Positions 57,469-64,000 of a stretch of 64,000 bases of DNA are shown piece after piece (position 1 is the stretch's first letter; every line of letters begins with the position of its first letter). The DNA is taken from NCBI GenBank assembly GCA_023416655.1, contig JAEZHK010000063.1, forward strand, positions 1 to 64,000. Reading direction: 5' to 3'. The stretch comes from Bacillota bacterium (lineage in GTDB: Bacteria; Bacillota; Clostridia; Christensenellales; Aristaeellaceae). Both the position numbers and the translations under genes were made by a program. A model generated the notes under the pieces. That model saw only the letters and a list, made by a program, of their open reading frames with translations, was not told the DNA's origin and ran no database searches.

Positions 57469-60215
57469 AGCGCCGTCAGCCTCCTTTCAAGTTCCGTGAG
57501 CGCGGGGTCGTCGGGCCTGAGGAAGCCCTCCCGCACGAAGTCGCGGATGCTGCGCTCGCCCGCCATCATCTGAAACAGCATCATGCGCGGCAGTTCCGGC
57601 AGCGTTTCCCGTAGGGCGGCAAGCGCCTCCGGGGACCGGTAGAGGGCGCTGACGGGGGAATCGAGGCCCAGCGCCTCGGGCGGCAGCGGGCGGGTGAACA
57701 GGTGCTCGCCCGGCCCCATTTCGGTTTCCGGCTCGCCCGGAAGCCTCAGAAGCGCCGCCCCGGTGAGCGGCACCCGGAAGCGGTAGCGGACTTTGTCGCC
57801 TGCGATTTCCCAACCGCTCTCGATCCGCCCGACCGGCGAATCGAACGTCGCGTGTGCATGGCCCAGCGAACGGTCGGGCTTCGGCTCGAACAGGATTTTC
57901 TTAAAGCCCGGGTGGGATTCCAGCGGGTTGATGCCGCACACGTCGCGGTACAGCCACTCCACCACCGCGCCGTAGGCGTAGTGGTTGAGCGAGTTCATGC
58001 CGGTATCGGAGATGGACCCGTCCGGCAGGATGGAGTTCCACCGCTCCCAGATGGTGGTGGCGCCCATCTTGACCTCGTAGAGCCAGCTGGGGAAGTCCTG
58101 CTGAAGGAGCAACTTATAAGCGATATCATTGCTGCCAGTATTGGACAGCACGCGGCACAGGTAGGCCGTGCCGATGAAGCCCGTGCGCAGGTGGTAGTCC
58201 GATTCCTTGAGTTTGAGCCGAAGCGCGTAGGCCGCCTTTTCGCGGTACTCTTCCGGCAATACGTCCATGAACAGCGCGACCACGTAGGCGGTCTGGGTGG
58301 TGACGGCGAGGCGACCGCTGGGGGTCAGGTACTCGCTCAGAATCGCGGATTGAATCGCCTCGGCGAGCGCGCCGTATTCCGCCGCGTCCCCGTGGCGGCC
58401 CAGAACCTGCGCCGCCTTGGCCAGAAGGCGCGTGGAGTACAGGTAGTAGCAGCTGGCGAGGAACATCCGCTCGGTGCCGCCGAAGCGGTAGCCCACCGGG
58501 TCCTCAACGTCCAGCGAAAGCCAGTCGCCGTAGTGGAAGCTGCCGCGCCACAATCGCGTGCCGCCGGTCGCCTCGTCCTGAGTGCTGAGGGCGTCCACCC
58601 AGCCGCGCATGGCGGGGTACTGCTCGCGGAGCATGGCCTCATCACCGTAGCGCACGTACAGGCTCCAGGGGATGATGGTGGCGGCGTCGCCCCAGGCGCA
58701 CGCGCCCACCTGCCAGACGTCGTGCTTGGGCACCACCACCGGCACCCAGCCGTTAAGCGCGGACTGCTCCTTCATCAGGTCGTGCAGGAATTTCCCAAAG
58801 AACGCGCATACGTCCATGTTGAACGCGCCCGTGCCGAAGAACACCTGCGCGTCGCCCGTCCAGCCCATGCGCTCGTCACGCTGCGGGCAGTCGGTGGGCA
58901 CGTCCAGGTAATTGCCGCGCTGGCCCCAGAGCGTGTTTTCAAAAAGGCGGTTAACAAGTTCATTGCCGGTCTCGATCCGGCCGGCGGGTTCAAGGTCGGA
59001 GTACAGCACCATGCCCTTGAAATTTTTAAGTTCAACGGCCATCGGCCATTCGGTCAGCTTCACGTAGCGGAAGCCGTAGAAGGTGAACTGCTGGCGCACC
59101 CACCTGGGGTTACCGTCCGACGTGTAGGCGAACTCGGCCTTCGCGGTGCGCAGGTTGTCCCGGTAGAAGTTGCCGCCCTGCAGCACCTCACCGAACTGAA
59201 GACGGACGCGCGCGCCGCGGGGCGCGTCGCAGTAGAAGCTGAAAAAGCCCACCATGTTCTGGCCCATGTCTAAAACCGTTTCGCCAGCGGGCGTATGAAT
59301 GATTTCGACGGGGGAGAGCGTCAGCATTTCGCGTGTGGCGGGGCTGCGCCGGGGTTCGAGCAGCGCCTTTTCGATGGCGGCGGGCTTCACCGGGTATTCC
59401 TTTGAACAGTCCAGCGTGTCGTCCCGGACCTCGCCGTCGAAGATGCCCGAATCAACCACCGGTCCTCGCCGCGCGCGCCAGCGTTCATCGGTCAGCACCT
59501 TCATTTCGGTGCCGTCCTCAAAGGTGATCACGAGCTCCAGGATCAGCGCGAACGCTGAACCGTACTGGAATTTCTCTCGGCGGTTCAAGCCGTAGCGCCC
59601 TTTGTACCAACCATTGCCCAGCGAGACTTCGAGGCGATTTTCGCCGGGGAGGATGCCGCCCGTCACGTCCAGAGTCTGGTAGGGCAGCCACTTGTCGTAG
59701 GCGCATAGGCCTGGGGCCAGGTATTCGTCGCCCGCCTTGGCTCCGTTCAGCGAAAGCTCGTAAAGCCCCAGGCCGCAGGCGTAGACGAGCGCCGAGCGAA
59801 CGGGCCTGTCCGCCCGGAAGAGACGGAAAAGCACCGGGTGCCAGTCCTCCGGGAAGTCCGGCGAAATCCAATCGGCTTCCCAGGGTTCATCCAGCTTGGA
59901 GGTTTCAAACCACGCCGCGGAACTCTCCGCTGAGTCGCCCTGGCGCTCTGCCGACACCCGCCAGAAGTAGCGCTTGCGCGGGTTGAGGGGGATATCCAGC
60001 GGATAGCACACGCCATGCAGACCGGCGCGCAGCCCGCTGTCATGCACGATGTCCTTGAAGCCCTCGTCCTCGGAAACCTGAACGCGCGCGAAGAGTTTCT
60101 GCGCGTCGCCGTCGCCTTCCACCACCCAGGACAGGCGGGGGCATTCCCCCAGCGCGTGGCCGAGCGGGTTTTTCAGATGATTTGTCTTGAGGGCGTCGAT
60201 GGAAAGCCTGCCCAT
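57465..60215 (-). CDS. GH78 alpha-L-rhamnosidase
   Basis: 916 residues, full length. N-terminal beta-domains (PRLSWVVEG, WEADWISPDF, RYFWRVSAERQ) precede an (alpha/alpha)6 catalytic barrel with VPTDCPQRDERMGWTGDAQ, holding the acidic general-acid residues, and GATTIWERWNSI, holding the general-base Glu. It hydrolyses terminal alpha-L-rhamnose from glycosides or pectin side chains. No signal peptide. GGGAGGTA precedes ATG 60215. It forms an operon with the trehalase-like gene and the small frame that follow. Confidence 0.92.
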   Translation of the reverse strand: MGRLSIDALKTNHLKNPLGHALGECPRLSWVVEGDGDAQKLFARVQVSEDEGFKDIVHDSGLRAGLHGVCYPLDIPLNPRKRYFWRVSAERQGDSAESSAAWFETSKLDEPWEADWISPDFPEDWHPVLFRLFRADRPVRSALVYACGLGLYELSLNGAKAGDEYLAPGLCAYDKWLPYQTLDVTGGILPGENRLEVSLGNGWYKGRYGLNRREKFQYGSAFALILELVITFEDGTEMKVLTDERWRARRGPVVDSGIFDGEVRDDTLDCSKEYPVKPAAIEKALLEPRRSPATREMLTLSPVEIIHTPAGETVLDMGQNMVGFFSFYCDAPRGARVRLQFGEVLQGGNFYRDNLRTAKAEFAYTSDGNPRWVRQQFTFYGFRYVKLTEWPMAVELKNFKGMVLYSDLEPAGRIETGNELVNRLFENTLWGQRGNYLDVPTDCPQRDERMGWTGDAQVFFGTGAFNMDVCAFFGKFLHDLMKEQSALNGWVPVVVPKHDVWQVGACAWGDAATIIPWSLYVRYGDEAMLREQYPAMRGWVDALSTQDEATGGTRLWRGSFHYGDWLSLDVEDPVGYRFGGTERMFLASCYYLYSTRLLAKAAQVLGRHGDAAEYGALAEAIQSAILSEYLTPSGRLAVTTQTAYVVALFMDVLPEEYREKAAYALRLKLKESDYHLRTGFIGTAYLCRVLSNTGSNDIAYKLLLQQDFPSWLYEVKMGATTIWERWNSILPDGSISDTGMNSLNHYAYGAVVEWLYRDVCGINPLESHPGFKKILFEPKPDRSLGHAHATFDSPVGRIESGWEIAGDKVRYRFRVPLTGAALLRLPGEPETEMGPGEHLFTRPLPPEALGLDSPVSALYRSPEALAALRETLPELPRMMLFQMMAGERSIRDFVREGFLRPDDPALTELERRLTAL

Positions 60216-60316
60216 ATGAAGTACCTCCCGCGAAATGCAACGAATTTGGGTATTGTATTCGGCGTCCCGGCATGAGAATCCTGCCCGCGTAAAGGCGGAC
60301 AGGATCCGACCCGCCT

Positions 60317-60532
60317 GTGATCAGCGCCTTTTCCGCGCAAACGCCCTGCGCCGCGCTGGACGAACTGTTGGAGAAATTGCCCGATTTTCATACCGCCTGG
60401 ACGCCCGATTCCCTGAGGGTCGAGGCGTATGAGCGCTTCGGCCCGGTGGTCCGGTTCCGCGACGCCTTTGAAAAAGGCTGGCGCGAGGTGCGGGAGGCCG
60501 TCGCGGCGCGCAGGCAGCGCCGTATCCCGTAA
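60317..60532 (+). pseudogene. Short coding-like fragment of unknown family
   Basis: 71 residues from GTG 60317 with GC-rich, codon-like composition (ALDELLEKLPDFHTAWTPDS, RFRDAFEKGWREVREAV). A stop lies just upstream in frame and there is no good ribosome site, so it looks like the 3' end of a lost gene. No product was recognised. Confidence 0.4.
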
Positions 60533-60639
60533 GAGGAACTGTTTCAAAAGAGAAATCCCCGCCGGTTGATCAGGTAAAGAAAACGGTCGTCGAGCGGGCG
60601 ATCGCATCCGTTCTTTGAACCCAGCCCCCGCATGTGGAA

Positions 60640-60674
60640 AAAGAAGCGTACCCTGCCGGTCAAAAGGCAGGGTA
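60640..60674 (-). terminator. Terminator of the CPBP protease unit
   Basis: Perfect 9-bp stem TACCCTGCC / GGCAGGGTA (60649-60674). On the minus strand it is followed by CGCTTCTTTTTCC. It lies 22 bases after the protease stop. Confidence 0.85.
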
Positions 60675-60696
60675 CTTTCGCGAGGGGGCGATGATG

Positions 60697-61590
60697 CTAG
60701 GCTTCCCTTCGGGACGCGTTCTTTCCGCCGATTTTAATAAACAGAATGACAGCACAGATAAAGAACGGGATTCCTCCGACGAGACCGGTGATCGAGGGTC
60801 CGAGCAGCGCGTTGTAGCCGCTCTTCGCGAACAGGACCGGAAGCCCGGCGCCCGCGTTCACCGTGGAGTGGATCATCGCGGCGGGGATTGCGCTGTCCAG
60901 CTTGATGGTGGCGTAGCCTTCAATGATGCCCAGTGACACGCAGAAGACCGTCATCATCAGGATCCCGAGCCAGGGATAGCCCACGTATCCCGTCCCATAG
61001 TTGTGCCCCATGACGATGACCGGCAGATGCCACAGCCCCCAGATCACCCCGGTGATGATCAGCGCCTTTCTGTCCGGAAAAATCTCGCGGAGTTTGGGGA
61101 GCAGGTAGCCCCTCCAGCCCAGTTCTTCGCCCATGGTCGGGATGATGTTGATGATCGGCCCGATGACGGCGACCTGGGCCACCGATACGAGCAGCAGGGT
61201 TGTCGGCGTCAGGCCCGCCGCGGCCTGTGACATTTTCTGAATCATGGTGAGTTCCGGATCGAAGGTTCCGGGGAAGATCAGGAAATAGACCCCCATGCCC
61301 AGGAGAATCAGCAGCGTCGGGCCGAAAAAGAGGACGAGATAGGCCTTTCCATGACCTTTGAAGTTCGGGCGCAGGTACATTTTCCGAAAGCCTTCTTTGG
61401 TGATCAGCCTCGTCAGGATGCTGCCGAGCGCGGGGACGAACATCCCCGCCGCGACGATGATGATCGACATCCCGCTGCCGTACGCCAGGCCGAGGGCCGG
61501 GACGAGCATGAATACCGCCCACGTGATCACCACAGTCAGGACCGTAAAGAGAACAATGCGCTTGATGGTCATGGATTTTTCACTGGACAT
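60697..61590 (-). CDS. CPBP-family intramembrane metalloprotease
   Basis: 297 residues with about eight membrane helices. The CPBP/Abi motifs are present: GEELGWRGYLLPKL (EExxxR), WGLWHLPVIVMG (FxxxH-type) and the His of AAMIHSTVNAG. Relatives are CAAX-processing or bacteriocin-immunity proteins in Bacillota. It overlaps the end of the XRE regulator gene by 11 bases, so the pair is probably a self-regulated immunity or stress unit. Confidence 0.87.
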   Translation of the reverse strand: MSSEKSMTIKRIVLFTVLTVVITWAVFMLVPALGLAYGSGMSIIIVAAGMFVPALGSILTRLITKEGFRKMYLRPNFKGHGKAYLVLFFGPTLLILLGMGVYFLIFPGTFDPELTMIQKMSQAAAGLTPTTLLLVSVAQVAVIGPIINIIPTMGEELGWRGYLLPKLREIFPDRKALIITGVIWGLWHLPVIVMGHNYGTGYVGYPWLGILMMTVFCVSLGIIEGYATIKLDSAIPAAMIHSTVNAGAGLPVLFAKSGYNALLGPSITGLVGGIPFFICAVILFIKIGGKNASRREA

Positions 61591-62731
61591 ACCGGGTTCC
61601 TTCTTTCTTTTCTTTCCGTTGTTCCGGTGCGTTTTCTTTGAGACGAGCGAGGATGCCCTGAAATTTCGGGTCGTCGGCCAGGGCCGTAAAGGCCGGGTTT
61701 AAGACCACCGCGTCCGCCATGCTCCGCCGGATCGTTTTTTCATCCCGCGGCAGCCCCGTCCCAAGGTCCAGCTGCTCCAGCCAGGCGTCCAGGCGGTTGA
61801 AAAATCCGTCTCCCTTCAGCCGCAGCGGGTAGATGTCGCCTGTGACGATGTCGGCGTACTGTCCGAGCATGTCCACGGCCTTTTCCGGATTCCCCTGCAT
61901 CACGTACCCCTGAGCGGCGGACAGATACAGCGCCACCAGTACGCCGGGATGAAGGTGCTTCATGTCAAACGTCTGCGAAACCGAGAGGGCGCGCCTGAGC
62001 GCTTCCTGAAACTCCGGCGGCTCGTTCGCGCACAGCATCATGTACGCCGGGAAGTAGTTGAAAAGGAGTACGACGCTCTGGTAGATCCCGGCTTGAAGCA
62101 CCGCTTTTGCTTCCTCCGGCAGCCCCTTCATCTGATATGCCGAGGCAAGCAGGGCTTCCGGCGGCATCACAGGCGCGGGGGTACTCCCCAGGCGCTCAAG
62201 CACGCCGTTTGCGTCACCTTCGGAAAGGCAGCACAGCGCTTCCATATATTGGGCTTGTCTGGCGAGCTGCACGTCTTCGCTTTCCTCCCGGACGCGCACG
62301 AACAGCGCCTTGGCTTCCGCGATCAGTTCGGCCTGTTCTTCCCGGCCGCCGGCCAATTCCAGATGGTTGATCAGCAGGATGCCCATCTGGAGGATCAGCG
62401 GATGGCAGGAATAGTACTTTTTGATGAGCTGCCTCAGGTCCTCCAGGACCGCGTGGAACGGCTTCGCGGCGAAATCCGCCGACAGCCTCTGGTACTGTTT
62501 CCGAATGTTTTCTTTGGGCATCTGCGGCTGGTAGTCCATCAGTTCGTCGATCGTGATGTCAAAGTATGCCGCCAGCAGCGGAAGGAATGTGACGTCCGGA
62601 TAGCTCTGTCCGGTTTCCCATTTGGAAACGGACGCCTTGGACACGCCGATGTAATTGGCCAGTTCATCCTGGGTCACGCCCTTCTCCCGCCTTTTTGTGA
62701 CAAGCACCTTTGCGATGTTGATCTCTTTCAT
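61580..62731 (-). CDS. XRE-family regulator with TPR-like C-terminal region
   Basis: 383 residues. Residues ~5-65 form a helix-turn-helix (KGVTQDELANYIGVSKASVS then KWETGQSYPD). The remainder is all-helical with repeat-like pairs (LLASAYQMKGLPEEAKAVL, YLSAAQGYVMQGNPEKAVDM), suggesting tetratricopeptide repeats that might sense a peptide. ATG 62731 follows GGAGGGAAG; the longer frame upstream is not protein-like. It probably controls the CPBP protease gene downstream. Confidence 0.82.
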   Translation of the reverse strand: MKEINIAKVLVTKRREKGVTQDELANYIGVSKASVSKWETGQSYPDVTFLPLLAAYFDITIDELMDYQPQMPKENIRKQYQRLSADFAAKPFHAVLEDLRQLIKKYYSCHPLILQMGILLINHLELAGGREEQAELIAEAKALFVRVREESEDVQLARQAQYMEALCCLSEGDANGVLERLGSTPAPVMPPEALLASAYQMKGLPEEAKAVLQAGIYQSVVLLFNYFPAYMMLCANEPPEFQEALRRALSVSQTFDMKHLHPGVLVALYLSAAQGYVMQGNPEKAVDMLGQYADIVTGDIYPLRLKGDGFFNRLDAWLEQLDLGTGLPRDEKTIRRSMADAVVLNPAFTALADDPKFQGILARLKENAPEQRKEKKEGTRYVQ

Positions 62732-62853
62732 ATTCTTCCCTCCGCGTGTATTGTAGGCGGTGGCACAGGAAAAAGCAATGGGCCGGTGGTTGATTTCCAT
62801 TGACAAAATCAACTGGAAGGAAACAGCGTCGGGAGAGATACCTGGAAACAGGA

Positions 62854-62881
62854 ATGCGCCCGCCGGTACCGGCGGGCGCAT
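62854..62881. terminator. Perfect 28-bp palindrome downstream of the tryptophanase-like gene
   Basis: Each arm is 14 bases (ATGCGCCCGCCGGT and its complement) with no loop. It lies 32 bases after the stop of the gene at 62914, so it most likely ends that transcript, though the following T-content is low. A protein-binding site before the XRE gene is also possible. Confidence 0.6.
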
Positions 62882-62913
62882 GGAAGAACCCGGTCTATGC
62901 TGAGAGGATCAGC

Positions 62914-64000
62914 TCACAGGCTGTCTCCGAGGTCCTGGCGGAACTTCGCGGCAAGCTTCTCTTGCCAGTCGCCGAGGGGCGCGAGTCGACCGAAGAAGAA
63001 GCGCAGCGTCGCCGGTTCCTCCACGAACGTTAGGCCGCCGACAAGGTCCCGGTTCTGGTATAGCCAGGTGATTCGGTCGATGGCGTACTCCACCTGAGAG
63101 AGCGTAAACACGCGGCGGGGCATCGCCAGGCGCAGAAGCTCCATTTCGGACAGGCGCTCGCTGCCGTCCGGCTCGCGCTGCTCGGAGACGGTGCCGCGCT
63201 CCATGCCGCGGATGCCGCCGGCAATGAAGAGCGCCGCCGCCAGGCAGCCCGCAGGGTACTGCGTCTGCGGGATGTGGGGGAGGAAGCGCAACGCGTCCAA
63301 ATGGCAGCCCAGGCCGCCCGGCGGGGTGATGACCGGCACGCCGCGCTTGACCAGTTCATTGACCATGTACTCGATGAACTGCGGACCCTGGGAGATGATG
63401 CTCTCGTCCAGCGTTTCCTCGAGGCCCACGGCCATGGCCTCCATCTCGCGCACGCTCATGCCGCCGTAGGTGAGGAAGCCCTCGAACATGGGCACCAGTT
63501 CCTTCATCCGGTCGCACAGTTCCTTCGAGCGCATGCAGATTCCGCCGCCGCGCGCGAAGCCAAGCTTGCGGGCGGAGAAATAGATGATGTCCATCCGCTC
63601 GGAAAGCCTGTGGGTGATCTCAAGCGTACTCATGTCGCGGCACGCGGCCTCGCGCTTTTTGATGAAGTAGAGGTTGTCCTGCCAGAGCGACGCGTCCAGC
63701 ACCGTGAGGATGCCGAATTCCTCCGCGATGTCGGCGACCGCCAACGCGTTCTCCAGCGAGAACGGCTGCCCGCCGATCAGGTTGGTGCCTGCCTCCAGGC
63801 GGATGAAGGGGATGTTGGACGCGCCTTCCTTTTCGATGAGGGCGCGCAGCCTGTTTAGGTCGAAGTTGCCCTTGAAGGGGTGGTCGCTGACGACCTTGAG
63901 GCCTTCCTCGATGACCAGCTCCTCCACGCGGCCGCCCATGCGGGTGATGTGGGCCTTGGGGGTCGTGAAGTGAAAGTTCATGGGGATGACGCTGCCGGGT
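62914..64000 (-). CDS. Tryptophanase / tyrosine phenol-lyase family protein, 5' end outside window
   Basis: At least 360 residues are visible. The frame is open through base 64000, and the expected ~100 N-terminal residues lie beyond the window; the internal Met at 63981 is not the true start. The PLP lysine is in SARKLGFARGGG, the cofactor Asp in VLDASLWQDN, and HPFKGNFDLNRL, EGFLTYGGMS and RLAMPRRVFTLSQVEYA match beta-eliminating lyases. It would split tryptophan or tyrosine, or a related amino acid, into pyruvate, ammonia and an aromatic compound. The exact substrate is uncertain. Confidence 0.85.
   Translation of the reverse strand, partial: PGSVIPMNFHFTTPKAHITRMGGRVEELVIEEGLKVVSDHPFKGNFDLNRLRALIEKEGASNIPFIRLEAGTNLIGGQPFSLENALAVADIAEEFGILTVLDASLWQDNLYFIKKREAACRDMSTLEITHRLSERMDIIYFSARKLGFARGGGICMRSKELCDRMKELVPMFEGFLTYGGMSVREMEAMAVGLEETLDESIISQGPQFIEYMVNELVKRGVPVITPPGGLGCHLDALRFLPHIPQTQYPAGCLAAALFIAGGIRGMERGTVSEQREPDGSERLSEMELLRLAMPRRVFTLSQVEYAIDRITWLYQNRDLVGGLTFVEEPATLRFFFGRLAPLGDWQEKLAAKFRQDLGDSL

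Noticed and set aside
1..64000. Prophage, integron or insertion sequence
   Set aside because: No transposase, integrase, phage structural gene or clear attachment repeat was found, although the window starts at a tRNA cluster.

Overview
The window looks like chromosomal DNA of an anaerobic, GC-rich member of the Bacillota (Clostridia-like). The pointers are a monofunctional bacterial CODH/ACS gene set, strong GGAGG ribosome sites, a CrtN/CrtQ/CrtO-type trio, binding-protein sugar ABC transporters, and ROK and DeoR regulators. The lineage is inferred; there is no rRNA here. Base composition varies: the first 3 kb and the dihydrouridine synthase gene near 17.4-18.4 kb are visibly AT-richer than the rest.

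Layout. 1-180: tRNA-Thr (partial) and tRNA-Pro with a terminator. 0.6-2.9 kb: XRE-cupin regulator plus acyl-CoA ligase. 3.0-16.0 kb: a Wood-Ljungdahl carbonyl-branch operon behind a good sigma-70 promoter. It encodes a CooT-like nickel protein, a homocysteine methyltransferase module, a single-domain MetE-like enzyme (probable folate-independent 'core' methionine synthase), two CooC ATPases, CODH, an acetyl-CoA synthase fused through a long linker to the small corrinoid protein subunit (AcsB-AcsD), AcsC, and a reductive activator. No acsE or folate-branch gene is present. 16.0-19.9 kb: esterase, small secreted protein, dihydrouridine synthase, CAP protein, PIG-L deacetylase. 20.2-26.8 kb: sugar ABC transporter divergent from a GH4 glycosidase / PfkB kinase / DeoR set. 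26.9-31.7 kb: Thr/Val/Pro-rich lipoprotein, ferritin-cytochrome b5 fusion, small b5-like protein, and an unusual [NiFe] hydrogenase with its maturation protease. 31.7-36.6 kb: a broken oligopeptide-binding-protein fragment, then a CrtN/CrtQ/CrtO-like trio plus a NapH-like ferredoxin. 36.6-46.5 kb: polysaccharide genes (phosphohexomutase, ManC, BcsB-like, MshEN-glycosyltransferase, GT-C-like) and a beta-propeller. 46.7-60.2 kb: a carbohydrate island with a ROK regulator, ABC transporter, epimerase, trehalase-like and GH78 hydrolases, and three UROD-fold methyltransferase-like proteins. 60.3-64 kb: a gene fragment, CPBP protease with an XRE regulator, and a tryptophanase-family lyase running off the end.

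How the parts fit. CODH/ACS, the corrinoid protein and the two homocysteine methyltransferases suggest that the corrinoid protein feeds methionine synthesis as well as acetyl-CoA. The hydrogenase could supply electrons. The carbohydrate island suggests growth on plant-type, possibly O-methylated or rhamnose-containing, glycosides. A structured ~160-210 nt element occurs twice (13.8 kb, inside the acs operon, and 55.7 kb). It is the best candidate for an undescribed non-coding element in the window.
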